NCBI RefSeq assembly: GCF_008364845.1 | Contig: NZ_VTTP01000001.1 | Location: forward strand, 620,602 to 684,601 | Direction: 5' to 3' | Source: Actinotalea subterranea | GTDB taxonomy: Bacteria; Actinomycetota; Actinomycetes; Actinomycetales; Cellulomonadaceae | Length of the DNA stretch: 64,000 bases | Part shown: positions 50,539 through 60,296 of the stretch, piece by piece | Layout of the letters: every line of letters starts with the position of its first letter | Position numbering within the stretch: position 1 is the first letter of the stretch | Position numbers and translations under genes: made by a program | The notes under the pieces: model-generated | What the model was told of the DNA's origin: nothing | Databases searched by the model: none | What the model saw: the letters and a program-made list of their open reading frames with translations, nothing else

Positions 50539-51365
50539 ACCGTAACCGGGACGCTCGAGCTGGCCTCACGGTGGCGGCGGGGAACGATGCGGCCCCGCTG
50601 GTGCGCGAGCCGCAGGAGCGCCGCGGTGACGATCGAGCAAGCGATGACGGCCACGATGCTGGCCTCGGGGCCGAACGCGCCGCCGGTCAGCAGGGTGGCA
50701 CCCGAGGTCGCGCCGTCGAGCAGGCCCTGCGGGGTGTCGTTGCCGGACACGTCGGTGCCGAAGATGCCGGCGACGGCGATGTTCCAGCCGAAGTGCAGCC
50801 CGAGCGGCAGCCACAGCCGGCGCGTGAGGACGTAGGCGGCGCCGAGCATCCCGCCCCCCTCGACGGCGACTGCGACCGCGCCCCAGACGGTCGCCTCGGG
50901 GTTCACCAGGTGCATGGCGCCGAAGAGCGCCGCCGTGACCGTGAGCGCGACCCAGGTCCCGACGCGCTCCTCGAGGATCCGCTGCACGACGCCGCGGAAG
51001 ACCAGCTCCTCCGCGGCGACGGCCGCAGCCGTGAAGCCCAGGAGTCCGACCGCGACGGCCGGCGAGCCCCACCCCTCGACCCGGTACCCGCCCGCGAGCG
51101 CGATGGTCCCGATGACGGTCGCGAACAGGAGGGCACCGAACCCGACGCCGCGCGCCAGGACCGGGGCGGCGCCCTCGAGGCCCACCTCCGTCGCCGGCCG
51201 GTGCTCGGTGCGGCGCACCACCCACGCGTACATGAGCACCATCAGGACGGCAGCGACGGCGCCGACGACGAGAGTGAGGGGCCAGCTCCCCTTCACCGCC
51301 TGGACGGCGATGCTGCTGGGGACGGCCACCACGAGTACTGCTCCGAGCTGCTTCACGAGACGCAC
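50535..51365 (-). CDS. CPBP-family intramembrane metalloprotease-like protein
   Basis: 276 residues, about eight helices. The family motif EExxxR is present as E119/E120 and R124 (AAEELVFRGV). H152 lies in AMHLVN and a further His in LHFGWN. CPBP (Abi) proteins are glutamate proteases similar to Rce1 and can process membrane peptides. GGAAGGA precedes the GTG. Co-translation with a kinase suggests roles in the same envelope response. Confidence 0.88.
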   Translation of the reverse strand: MRLVKQLGAVLVVAVPSSIAVQAVKGSWPLTLVVGAVAAVLMVLMYAWVVRRTEHRPATEVGLEGAAPVLARGVGFGALLFATVIGTIALAGGYRVEGWGSPAVAVGLLGFTAAAVAAEELVFRGVVQRILEERVGTWVALTVTAALFGAMHLVNPEATVWGAVAVAVEGGGMLGAAYVLTRRLWLPLGLHFGWNIAVAGIFGTDVSGNDTPQGLLDGATSGATLLTGGAFGPEASIVAVIACSIVTAALLRLAHQRGRIVPRRHREASSSVPVTV

Positions 51366-51458
51366 GACGAGTCCTTCCGAGGGTCCGCGGCATGGGTGCT
51401 GCGGCTGCCTTGAACGCTAGGAAGGTGGCGCCCGGGAGTCGTCACCGCGGGGTGGACA

Positions 51459-51490
51459 CTCGCGGGTCCCTCGCACGGGGGACCCGCGAG
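51459..51490 (-). terminator. Terminator hairpin after the xylanase gene
   Basis: CTCGCGGGTCCC and GGGACCCGCGAG form a perfect 12-bp stem with an 8-base loop, 13 bp beyond the xylanase stop. Confidence 0.7.
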
Positions 51491-51503
51491 CGCCCATGCC
51501 CGC

Positions 51504-52667
51504 TCAGTGGTGGTGGTGGTGCCCCGGCGGGGTGCGCGGGGCCCGGCCCGGCGTGGCGTCGGTGAGGGTCTCGAGCAGCGCGTCGTACGCGGGCTTCTTC
51601 ACGAAGTCCTCGGTCATGATCGTCGCGTAGCCCTCGGGGAAGACGCCGGGCACCCAGGAGCGCGCGTCGTCGAAGCCCCACACCGTGAAGCTCGTGCAGG
51701 CCGCGACGTTCACGCAAGCCTGGAGCATCGCGTCGTACCGCTCGGCCTGGAGGGCGATCTGCTCGGCGGTCGGCTCGCCGTTCGCGTCGAGGGGCATGCG
51801 GACGTCGGCCTCGGTGACCGCGACCTTGAGGCCCAGGGCCGCGAACCGCTCGAAGTTCGCCTGCATCGACTCGTCGAAGCCGTACTGCAGGCTCAGGTGG
51901 CCCTGCGCACCGAAGCCGCTCAGCGGGACGCCGTCGGCCAGCAGCTCCTGGGCGAGCGCGTAGTACGCGTCGGTCTTGGTGTTGATGCCCTCGGCGTTGT
52001 AGTCGTTGAGGAAGAGCACGGCCTCCGGGTCGGCCTCGTGGGTCCACCGGAAGGCGTCACCGATGAGCGCGACGGGATCTTCGGCGCACGCCTTGAGGAA
52101 CGGGTTGGCCTCGGTGCGCAGCATCACCCCGCCGGTGTCCCACTCGTCCTGGAAGATCTCGTTCGCGACGTCCCACTCGTAGATCTCACCGGCGTAACGC
52201 CCGACGACGGTGCGGATGTGCTCCTCGAGGACGTCGCGGGCGTCCTCGCAGGTCCAGGTGGCGCTCGCGTCGATCACCCACTGCGGGTTCTGGCTGTGCC
52301 AGAGCAGGGTGTGCCCGCGGACCTCCTGCCGGTTGGCCTTGGCGAACGCCATGACGGCGTCGGCGCCCGAGAAGTCGTAGACGTCGGGCTCCGGGTGGAC
52401 CTCGGCCCACTTCATGTCGTTCTCGGGGGTCAGCGAGCTGAACTCGGCCCCGAGGATGCGCTGGAACTGCGTAGGGGGCCTGCGGTCGTAGCCGAGCAGG
52501 TCGCGCTGGCCCCACACGGCGCTGCCGACCTCGAGGTCCCGCGGGGCCTCCGAGCGCAGGGTGTGGTGGCGTGAGCCCGCCTGCGCCGCGGGCAGCGACA
52601 GCGCGACGGCGACGAGCGAGGCCGCGGCGATCGCGGCGACCCGCCTCATGGTCGTGGGATGGGACAT
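51504..52667 (-). CDS. Secreted GH10 endo-beta-1,4-xylanase
   Basis: 387 residues. Signal peptide 1-30 ends PAAQA. Single GH10 (beta/alpha)8 domain with FSSLTPENDMKWAEV, GHTLLWHSQNPQW, acid/base E170 in WDVANEIFQ and nucleophile E286 in VAVTEADVRM. No carbohydrate-binding module. It ends GHHHHH, a natural run of five histidines. ATG 52667 has AGAGGAA upstream. It cuts xylan outside the cell, supplying oligosaccharides to importers such as the GH39-linked one. Confidence 0.93.
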   Translation of the reverse strand: MSHPTTMRRVAAIAAASLVAVALSLPAAQAGSRHHTLRSEAPRDLEVGSAVWGQRDLLGYDRRPPTQFQRILGAEFSSLTPENDMKWAEVHPEPDVYDFSGADAVMAFAKANRQEVRGHTLLWHSQNPQWVIDASATWTCEDARDVLEEHIRTVVGRYAGEIYEWDVANEIFQDEWDTGGVMLRTEANPFLKACAEDPVALIGDAFRWTHEADPEAVLFLNDYNAEGINTKTDAYYALAQELLADGVPLSGFGAQGHLSLQYGFDESMQANFERFAALGLKVAVTEADVRMPLDANGEPTAEQIALQAERYDAMLQACVNVAACTSFTVWGFDDARSWVPGVFPEGYATIMTEDFVKKPAYDALLETLTDATPGRAPRTPPGHHHHH

Positions 52668-52812
52668 CGTCGTTCCTCTCCGTTGAGGTCCGGCGGCCAC
52701 GGACGGCGCACCGGGCCACGCCGCGACGACGCGCGACGGACGTCGATAACGATTTCTCACCGTCTCCCGACCGGCAACCGGAGGCGGTCGGACTCCCCGC
52801 GCTCGAGGGCGT

Positions 52813-53622
<810 letters not shown>

Positions 53623-53724
53623 ACGACGGTGAGTGTCGAGCTCTGGGGTGTCATGACACGTGCGGTCCCGGACACCATTCACAGTGACGGGTGGGATGGA
53701 CGGGCACGACGTGAGGGGTGGTGG

Positions 53725-54243
53725 ATGGCGCCGACGGGGACGGATGCGGTGGCGGCGACCCCCGACGTGGTGGCTGAGCTGTTCGACGCGTACGCGCCCG
53801 TGGTCTACCGGTACGCCCGGGCCCGGCTGTCGGAGGCGGACGCGCAGGACGTGGTCGCCGAGGTGTTCGTGATCGCCTGGCGTCGACGCGAGGAGCAGGT
53901 CGACCATCCGGCGGCGTGGCTGCTGGCCGTGGCCCGGCGGGTGATGGCCAACCAGTTCCGCGCCCGGGACCGCCAGCTCGCGCTCGTCGGGCGACTGGCC
54001 GGGCGTCGCCCCGCGGCGGACGACGACGAGACCGAGCTGACCCACGAGCTCGACCTGCTGCGTCGTGCCCTCGCGCGGCTGCGGCCTGCCGACCGGGAGG
54101 TCGTCGAGCTGCTGGCCGCCGCCGAGCTGACGACTGCCGAGGTCGCTGCGGTCCTCGGCTGCACGGCGGCGGCTGCGGCGACCAGGGTGCACCGCGCGCG
54201 TCAGCGGCTGGCGCGTGCGTACGAGGCGGTGGAGGGGCGGTGA
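53725..54243 (+). CDS. ECF-type sigma factor
   Basis: 172 residues from ATG 53725. Region 2: LFDAYAPVVYRYARARLSEADAQDVVAEVFVIAWRRREE and HPAAWLLAVARRVMANQFR. Region 4: RPADREVVELLAAAELTTAEVAAVLGCTAAAAATRVHRARQRL. An upstream frame extends to 53614 but overlaps the divergent promoter. The stop overlaps the GTG of the next gene, a likely anti-sigma partner. Confidence 0.87.
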   Translation: MAPTGTDAVAATPDVVAELFDAYAPVVYRYARARLSEADAQDVVAEVFVIAWRRREEQVDHPAAWLLAVARRVMANQFRARDRQLALVGRLAGRRPAADDDETELTHELDLLRRALARLRPADREVVELLAAAELTTAEVAAVLGCTAAAAATRVHRARQRLARAYEAVEGR

Positions 54244-55088
54244 CGGGCATGGAGGACGAGATGGCGCGCGCTCGGCGTGCCCTGGGTTCGGTGTCGGGTG
54301 AGCTCGACGTGACCTGGGACGACGTGCTCGCGCGGGCGAAGGCTCACGAGTACGTCCCGGTGCTGCCGCTCACCGGTCCGCGACCGCCCAGGCCGGCGAG
54401 GGTCCGGCGCGTGGCCGCCGCGGCGGGGCTCGTCGCCACGCTGGCGCTCGGCCTCACCACCGGCGCGCAGGTCCTGGCGGGCCGCATCGACTCGACGCCG
54501 CCGGCCGGCGGGGCCGTTGCCACACCGGATCCCCTGAACGGTGACGCCACGTCGTCGACCGACTCCGCGCAGGTGGCGGTCGACCGCGCGCGCGACGCCC
54601 TCCGCACCGCGGCGTGGTGCCGGGCCACCCTCCAGGCGGCCGACCCGCGCACGGCGCTCGGGCTCGACGCGAGGCTCGAGCCGACCGTGCTCGACGACGC
54701 CGACGGGAAGCGGGCCTGGACCCAGGACGGCGGGCGGGTCACGGTCGACAGCACGACCGGCACCGCGTGGAACCTCGAGTCGCCTGCGGATCTCGTCGCC
54801 GACCGACCGGACCTTCAGGTGGCCATCGCCGCGCTGCGGCTGCTCGTCGACGGCACGGGCACGTGGCGAGCGGCCGACGACGACGCACCCGACACGCTCG
54901 TGGTCGACGTCGGCGGCACGTCCGTCGTCGTCGCCATGGATGCCCGGACCGACCTGCCGGCACGCGTGAGCACCGCCGACCCCGCGGGCACCTTCGACAT
55001 CAGCTGGCTCGCGTGCACCGGGTCCGACGACGGCTCGCCCACGGCCACCGTCCCGCCCGACGGCACCGACGGCCCGCCGTCCCCGTGA
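54240..55088 (+). CDS. Hypothetical membrane protein, putative anti-sigma partner
   Basis: 282 residues. An 55-residue cytoplasmic part (EMARARRALGSVSGELDVTWDDVLARAK), one transmembrane helix (VAAAAGLVATLALGLTTGAQVL) and an extracellular domain of about 200 residues. Gene order sigma-then-membrane-protein with GTGA overlap is the usual anti-sigma arrangement. No zinc-binding HxxxCxxC motif is seen, so the assignment is contextual. Confidence 0.7.
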   Translation: MTGMEDEMARARRALGSVSGELDVTWDDVLARAKAHEYVPVLPLTGPRPPRPARVRRVAAAAGLVATLALGLTTGAQVLAGRIDSTPPAGGAVATPDPLNGDATSSTDSAQVAVDRARDALRTAAWCRATLQAADPRTALGLDARLEPTVLDDADGKRAWTQDGGRVTVDSTTGTAWNLESPADLVADRPDLQVAIAALRLLVDGTGTWRAADDDAPDTLVVDVGGTSVVVAMDARTDLPARVSTADPAGTFDISWLACTGSDDGSPTATVPPDGTDGPPSP

Positions 55089-55147
55089 CCCTGCACCCAC
55101 GCCCACACCCATCCAGACCGGCAACGCCGGCAGACCGTGGAGGTCCC

Positions 55148-55666
55148 GTGTCAGAAGAGAACGAGCAGGTCGTAGGCCAGTCCGTCGAGGGTCCGGAGGC
55201 CACGGTGCCGGGGCCTGCCCCGGGCACCATGGCGACGCCCGAGCAGGGGTGCATCTTCTGCGGCATCGTCGCCGGCCTCGCCGGGGTGAGCCTCGTCCAC
55301 GAGGACGAGACCGCCGTGGTGTTCATGGCCCTGCACCCCATCGTGCCGGGCCATCTCCTCGTCGTGCCGCGCCGCCACGTGGTGGGCCTCGAGGACATCG
55401 ATGCCGCGACGAGCGCCCACGTGTGGTCGGTGGGTCACGAGATGGCGCGGGCCCTGCGCCGCTCGAGCATCCGGTCCGAGGGGATCAACATGTTCGTGTC
55501 CGACGGCGCGGTCGCGTTCCAGACGGTCTTCCACTTCCACCTCCACGTCATCCCGCGCTACGCGGGCGACGGCTGGACGATCCTTCCCCCCGAGGTGGCC
55601 CGCGACCGGTCGCTCCTGGACGCGGAGGCGCAGGCGATCAGGGCGGCCATCGCGTCGAGCGACTGA
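55148..55666 (+). CDS. HIT-family protein
   Basis: 172 residues. N-terminal 30 residues are polar. A zinc-type CIFC lies at 35-38 before AGLAGVSLVHEDETAVVFMALHPIVPGHLLVVPRRHV. The histidine triad is H129-H131-H133 in FHFHLHVIPR. HIT proteins hydrolyse or transfer nucleotidyl groups (AMP-X, Ap4A). GGAGGT precedes GTG 55148. Alone, followed by a strong terminator. Confidence 0.9.
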   Translation: MSEENEQVVGQSVEGPEATVPGPAPGTMATPEQGCIFCGIVAGLAGVSLVHEDETAVVFMALHPIVPGHLLVVPRRHVVGLEDIDAATSAHVWSVGHEMARALRRSSIRSEGINMFVSDGAVAFQTVFHFHLHVIPRYAGDGWTILPPEVARDRSLLDAEAQAIRAAIASSD

Positions 55667-55679
55667 GCGGTGCACGGCT

Positions 55680-55715
55680 GCTGGACGGACGGCGAGTGCT
55701 CGTCGTCCGTCCAGC
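55680..55715 (+). terminator. Terminator hairpin after the HIT gene
   Basis: GCTGGACGGACG and CGTCCGTCCAGC pair perfectly (12 bp), and the loop adds CGAG/CTCG. It starts 13 bp after the stop. Confidence 0.75.
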
Positions 55716-55818
55716 GGCCGGCTGGTCCTGCCGCCGCAGTCCGCCGCGCCCTTGGGCAGTGTGTGGTTCAGCGAGCCGGCGGGGCGGGTCGACGGCGACG
55801 TGCGTGGCGGGGGCCGCG

Positions 55819-56118
55819 TCACGCGCGTCGGGCGGCCCAGACGGTGCGTGCGCTGCGGACGACGAGGTCGTCGCGCCGCAGCAGGGACCTGGGTGCGTCG
55901 GCATCGAGCAGGTGGTCGAGGGCCGTCAGGTCCGCGGGGGTGAGCAGGTCGGCGAGGCCGGCGCGGACGTTGCCGAGCACCACCTGGGCGTAGCGGTGCG
56001 CGGCGGCGGGCGCCGGGTCCAGGCGGTAAGTGAACGTCCGCCGCTCGATCAGCGTGAGCCCCGCGGCCTCGAGGTACGGCGCCCAGTCGGGGTGGGCATT
56101 CCACCCGCCGCGCGCCAT
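55819..56118 (-). pseudogene. Remnant: C-terminal end of a methyltransferase
   Basis: About 100 codons reading WNAHPDWAPYLEAAGL, RRTFTYRLDPAPAAAHRYAQ and ending VVRSARTVWAARRA. This looks like the last third of a class I SAM-dependent methyltransferase. The SAM-binding N-terminus is missing: sequence upstream of 56118 belongs to another gene remnant on the opposite strand. Codon quality is still good, so the truncation is probably recent. Confidence 0.6.
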
Positions 56119-56535
56119 GGCGTCGTGGCAGCGGTCCTCAAGGCGCTGGGCACCACGCTCGACCAGCTCATCGAGTCGGCGGACGAGGAGGACGTGGTGA
56201 TCCGCCCGCAGGCGTCGCCGGACGGCCCGCTGACCGTGTGGCTGCTGTCCCGCGAGCGCGCCGCGAACGGCGTGACGGTCGCGAAGATGCGCATCAGCCC
56301 GGATCGCCCGACGAGCGTGGACGACATGGTGGTCCACCCCGGGCGCGACTGGTTCTTCGTCCTGTCGGGCACGGCCATGCTGCGCCTGGGCGACCGGACG
56401 ATGCTGGTCGCCGAGGGCGAGGCGGCGGAGTTCTCGACCATGACCCCGCACGTCGTCGGCGCGCACGGCGGCCCGGTCGAGATCCTCACGATCCTCGAGC
56501 ACGCCGGCGAGCAGAGTCACCTCCACCACCCGTGA
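56119..56535 (+). pseudogene. Remnant: cupin half of an XRE-cupin regulator
   Basis: Reads VVAAVLKALGTTLDQLIES, the typical end of an XRE helix-turn-helix, then a cupin domain with DDMVVHPGRDWFFVLSGTAMLRLGDRTMLVAEGEAAEFST. The helix-turn-helix itself is lost. An in-frame GTG at 56125 could still allow a 136-residue cupin to be made. It abuts the methyltransferase remnant head to head. Confidence 0.6.
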
Positions 56536-56600
56536 CGGTGCGCCCGGGCAGGGCCGCAGGGCGGCGTTCGACGGCAGGGCCGGGGCCGTCCACGCCCGGG

Positions 56601-57317
56601 TCAGGCTGTGGCGCTCGCGGCGACGCCGACCTCGCCGTCGGCGTGGACCCGCTGGTGCAGGTCGTGCATCTGCCGGTCCAGGCGGTCGACCGCGAGCGCC
56701 GACGCATGGAGGTCGGCGAGCACGTCGGCGGGGATGTCGCCGCGGTACTTGTACATGATCTTGTGCTCGAGGCTCGCCCAGAAGTCCATCGCGGCGGTCC
56801 GCAGCTGGATCTCCGCCGTCACCGGGACCACACCGCGGGACAGGAAGACGGGGACCTCGACCAGCAGGTGCAGGCTGCGGTACCCGATCGGCTTCGGCCG
56901 CTCGATGTAGTCGCGCACCCGGAGCACGGTCACGTCCGCCTGGTCCGAGAGCATCTGCGCCACGGCGTAGACGTCCGAGCGGAAGCTGCACACCACGCGC
57001 AGGCCCGCGACGTCGGTCACCGCGGCCCGGATGTGCTCCTCGTCGACGGGCAGACCCTTGCGGTCGAGCTTCTCCAGGACCGACGGCATGGACTTGAGCC
57101 GTGAGGAGATGTGCTCGATCGGGTTGTAGTCGTGGAGCATCAGGAACTCCGCGCGCAGGATGTCGAGCTTCGTGCGGATCTCGGTGATGCCGAAGCTGTA
57201 CTCGTGCATGAGCCGGGTGACCGCCTCGCCGGCCGACGCGTCGTCGAGCACCACCCCTCGCGTCTGGTGCCGGGCCGTGAGACCGGCCAGCGCCGTCTCC
57301 GTCTCGTCCAGGTACAT
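56601..57317 (-). CDS. Small alarmone synthetase-like (RelA/SpoT domain) protein
   Basis: 238 residues. RelA/SpoT synthetase fold: DYNPIEHISSRLKSMPSVLEKL, DVAGLRVVCSFRSDVYAVAQML, RPKPIGYRSLHLLVEVPV and AEIQLRTAAMDFWASLEHKIMYK. No hydrolase or regulatory domains, as in single-domain YjbM/YwaC synthetases that make (p)ppGpp from GTP or GDP plus ATP. Catalytic residues look conserved. Confidence 0.9.
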   Translation of the reverse strand: MYLDETETALAGLTARHQTRGVVLDDASAGEAVTRLMHEYSFGITEIRTKLDILRAEFLMLHDYNPIEHISSRLKSMPSVLEKLDRKGLPVDEEHIRAAVTDVAGLRVVCSFRSDVYAVAQMLSDQADVTVLRVRDYIERPKPIGYRSLHLLVEVPVFLSRGVVPVTAEIQLRTAAMDFWASLEHKIMYKYRGDIPADVLADLHASALAVDRLDRQMHDLHQRVHADGEVGVAASATA

Positions 57318-57428
57318 CGCGTGCCCTCCGTCCTCCTGCCCGCGTTCCGGCGGGCGCTGTCGTGTCCGTCCACCGTGACCTGCCGGCGAGACGCCGTCGT
57401 CCCCCTCAGTGCTCGATCCGGCCGGCCG

Positions 57429-57452
57429 GACCCCCTACCGCGGTACGGGGTC
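57429..57452. promoter_or_regulatory. 24-bp near-perfect palindrome (TACCGCGGTA core)
   Basis: Arms GACCCCCTACCG and CGGTACGGGGTC differ at one position. The centre lies 174 bp upstream of the small membrane protein start at 57615. The core TACCGCGGTA matches TACCCCGGTA at 60119-60128, equally placed before a second small membrane protein. Confidence 0.6.
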
Positions 57453-57614
57453 AACCGCCGCCAGCGGTGCAGCCCGAACGCGACGCCGGTCCGTTCCGCA
57501 GGCACGTGCCGGCTCCGCAGGCTTGGGGCATCAGATCGAGCAGGTCAGCCGCTCCGGACCACGGAGGGTCAGCAGCTCGGTACCACGCCTCACCGCTGGA
57601 TGAAGGAGACGACC

Positions 57615-58016
57615 ATGTCGAACACCACGCTTCCCACCCTCGCCGCTCCCACGCCGGACGAGCACATGCCGGGTACGGCGCACGACGTCGGTTACGACGC
57701 CCGTGACCACCTGCGCCAGGACGCTCGCAAGGACGCCCCTCAGGACCCCGGCAACGGCAACCGTCAGGGCACCACGTACGGCACCACGCACGACTCCGCG
57801 TACGACGACCGTCACACCGCCCGGGACGACGGCGCTCGTGACGGCAGGGTCCCGCGGTCACCCGTGCGGACCGTCGGTGGCCGGATCACGGGGGTCGCCG
57901 TCGGGGTCGCGACGCTCGCCCTGGCGGTGTTCTTCGTCCTGGCCTACGCCGCGATGACCCTCGCTGTGGTCGTCGGACGCGGCCTGCGCCGGTGGGCGCG
58001 CCGCGCCCAGAAGTGA
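57615..58016 (+). CDS. Small one-helix membrane protein (first of a pair)
   Basis: 133 residues. About 85 polar, Asp/His/Arg-rich residues with GTTYGTTHDSAYDDRHTARD precede a single transmembrane helix (VGVATLALAVFFVLAYAAMTLAVVVG) and a basic tail. No known domain. AAGGAGAC precedes the ATG. It resembles the 101-residue protein at 60297 in layout and upstream DNA and is probably controlled by the two-component pair between them. Confidence 0.75.
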   Translation: MSNTTLPTLAAPTPDEHMPGTAHDVGYDARDHLRQDARKDAPQDPGNGNRQGTTYGTTHDSAYDDRHTARDDGARDGRVPRSPVRTVGGRITGVAVGVATLALAVFFVLAYAAMTLAVVVGRGLRRWARRAQK

Positions 58017-58153
58017 CGCCGCGAACCCGTGGACGTCCTCCCGCAGGCGCAGACCTCGCCGATCGCGCCGTGCGCGGCATACTCCACTGTGATCGTGGCC
58101 CCGCCGGCCCGCGCCGCGAGGTGGTGGCCGGCCGGTCCGGAGCCGGTGGTGGC

Positions 58154-59431
58154 ATGAGAGCGCGGGCGGTCCTGGCGGCGTCGGCACGGGGTCGGGACGG
58201 AGGCATCACGCAGAGCATCGAGAGGGCACCGGTCGCGAAGCGCGTCTGGGTGGTCGTCACCGTCTTCTGCGTCGCCCTGTTCTGGGTGTCCGTCCCGGTG
58301 ACCATGGCCTTGTACGACGTCGCGCTGCCGATCGCGTTCCCGGCGGTCACCGTGCAGTGCGCGACCGTCGTCCTCGCCCTGCGGTTCCCGACGACGGCCA
58401 CGGGCCTGCACCTGCTCGCCGTGGTCGTCGTCGGGCTCGCCTCCCAGGACGCCGGTGCGGAGCCGTGGCCGCTGTCCGTCCCCGGGCTGCTCGCGCTCGG
58501 TGCCCTGCTCGCCGTGCTCGGCGTCCGGGAGCGCTGGGGCATGGCGCTCGCGGCGTGGTGGACCAGCATCTTCTCGCTCGTCGTGGTGATCGCGGCCTCG
58601 CCGGACAAGCTGCGGGACAGCGAGAGCTGGAGCCTGGGCATGACCCTGACCTTCAGCTACACGCTCCTCGTCCTCGCGGCCGCCGTCTTCTTCGGCCAAC
58701 GTCGCGCGATCCGCGCGGACCTGCTGGCCGCCCGTCGGGACTGGGAGCTCGAGCAGGCGCAGCGCCGCTACGTCGAGGAGCGCGCGCGGCTCGCCCGTGA
58801 CCTGCACGACGTGGTGGCCCACAGCATGTCGATCGTCCACATGCAGGCGCTCTCGGCGCCCTTCCGGCTCGAGGGCCTCAGCGAGGAGGCGACGCAGGAG
58901 TTCACCGAGATCGCCCGCTCGGCGCGGAGCGCGCTGGGTGAGATGCGGCAGCTCCTCGGGGCGCTGCGCCCGGACGACGCCACCGCGGAGCTCGCACCGC
59001 AGCCGCAGGTCGCGGACGTCGCCGGCCTCGCCGAGCTCCTCGAGCGGGCAGGGACGACGGTCGGCGTCCACGTCGACGCGGGCATCCACGCGGCCAGTCC
59101 CGTGGCCCAGCTGACGATGTACCGGGTGGTCCAGGAGGCCCTGAGCAACGTGGTCCGCCACGCCCCGGGCGCCTCGGCGCGGGTCACGCTCACGTCCGGA
59201 CCGGACCACGCACTCGTCGTCGTCGAGAACACCACCGCGCGGCTCGCCGGCCCGGCCGCGAAGGCCCCTGTCGACCCCGGCGGCCAGGGCCTGCGCGGCA
59301 TGCGGGAGCGCGTGGAGCTGCTGGGCGGCTCCGTGACGTACGGCCCGACGCCGGACGGCGGGTTCGTCGTCGAGGCGCGGATCCCCGTGGTCGCGGTCGC
59401 CCCCACCGGCCCAGGCATGATCGAGAGGTGA
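58154..59431 (+). CDS. Membrane sensor histidine kinase (NarL-type partner)
   Basis: 425 residues from ATG 58154. Six or so hydrophobic segments fill residues 30-190 with no large sensor domain. The phosphoacceptor is in ERARLARDLHDVVAHSMSIVHMQ; the ATPase region has VVQEALSNVVRHAPGA and GQGLRGMRERV. It overlaps the regulator gene by GTGA. Confidence 0.88.
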   Translation: MRARAVLAASARGRDGGITQSIERAPVAKRVWVVVTVFCVALFWVSVPVTMALYDVALPIAFPAVTVQCATVVLALRFPTTATGLHLLAVVVVGLASQDAGAEPWPLSVPGLLALGALLAVLGVRERWGMALAAWWTSIFSLVVVIAASPDKLRDSESWSLGMTLTFSYTLLVLAAAVFFGQRRAIRADLLAARRDWELEQAQRRYVEERARLARDLHDVVAHSMSIVHMQALSAPFRLEGLSEEATQEFTEIARSARSALGEMRQLLGALRPDDATAELAPQPQVADVAGLAELLERAGTTVGVHVDAGIHAASPVAQLTMYRVVQEALSNVVRHAPGASARVTLTSGPDHALVVVENTTARLAGPAAKAPVDPGGQGLRGMRERVELLGGSVTYGPTPDGGFVVEARIPVVAVAPTGPGMIER

Positions 59432-60111
59432 CGACCGTGAGCATCCGAGTCCTCGTCGTGGACGACCAGCCGATGTACCGCCTGGGCGTGAGCGCGATCC
59501 TGAACGCCCAGGCCGACATCACCGTCGTCGGCGAGGCCGCGGACGGCCTGGACGCCCTCGCGCGGTGCCGTGCGCTCCAGCCGGACGTCGTGCTGATGGA
59601 CGTGCGGATGCCGAACCTCAACGGCATCGAGGCGACCAAGCAGCTCACCCAGCCCACGGGCGGCGGGGCCGTGCCGAAGGTCATCATGCTCACGACCTTC
59701 GACATCGACGACTACATCTACGACGCGTTGCGCGCGGGCGCGAGCGGGTTCCTGCTCAAGGACTCCGGCCCCGAGGAGATCGCGGGTGCGGTGCGGACCG
59801 TCGCCGCCGGTGACGCACTGCTGGCACCGAGCGTGACCAGGCGACTCATCGAGACGTTCGTCGACAACGCCCCGAGCAGGCTCGGGTCAACGACCGTCTT
59901 CAACGACCTGACCGAGCGCGAGCGCGAGGTGTTCATGCTCGTCGCGCGCGGCTACTCGAACTCCGAGATCGGGCGGGAGCTCTTCATCGCGGAGCAGACC
60001 GCGAAGACCCACGTGAGCCGGGTCATGGGCAAGCTTCAGCTGCGCGACCGCGTGCACGCCGTCGTCCTCGGGTACGAGACGGGCCTGGTCCGCCCCGGCA
60101 CCCCTGAGTGA
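59428..60111 (+). CDS. NarL/LuxR-type response regulator
   Basis: 227 residues. Receiver VLVVDDQPMYRLG with D58 in VVLMDVRMP. LuxR helix-turn-helix LTEREREVFMLVARGYSNSEIGRELFIAEQTAKTHVSRVMGKL. A palindromic core follows 8 bp after the stop, and a matching one lies upstream of the kinase-side small membrane protein. It is the likely binder of both. Confidence 0.9.
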   Translation: MTTVSIRVLVVDDQPMYRLGVSAILNAQADITVVGEAADGLDALARCRALQPDVVLMDVRMPNLNGIEATKQLTQPTGGGAVPKVIMLTTFDIDDYIYDALRAGASGFLLKDSGPEEIAGAVRTVAAGDALLAPSVTRRLIETFVDNAPSRLGSTTVFNDLTEREREVFMLVARGYSNSEIGRELFIAEQTAKTHVSRVMGKLQLRDRVHAVVLGYETGLVRPGTPE

Positions 60112-60118
60112 GACGTAG

Positions 60119-60128
60119 TACCCCGGTA
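60119..60128. promoter_or_regulatory. TACCCCGGTA operator, partner of the 57436 site
   Basis: Centre is 173.5 bp upstream of the ATG at 60297; the 57436-57445 site is 174.5 bp upstream of its gene. Both promoters also share CTTG[AG]GG-N2-TCAG followed by GAGCAGG, 92-93 bp before the ATG (60205 and 57522). Confidence 0.6.
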
Positions 60129-60296
60129 GGGGGACGCGTGGCGCCTCGGGTTCACCAAGAACGCCCCTGTGGTTGGTTCCGCCCTCGGACGGCGGCCCCG
60201 CACGCTTGAGGGGTCAGCCGGAGCAGGGCTCACGGGCTCGGATGGATCGATCGAACCGTGGCACAGGCTCCGTCCGCCTCGTAGGAAGGCAGACCC

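Noticed and set aside
51504..51521. Vector-derived His tag or assembly artefact
   Set aside because: Flanking sequence is continuous chromosomal DNA with a normal terminator hairpin and neighbouring genes.
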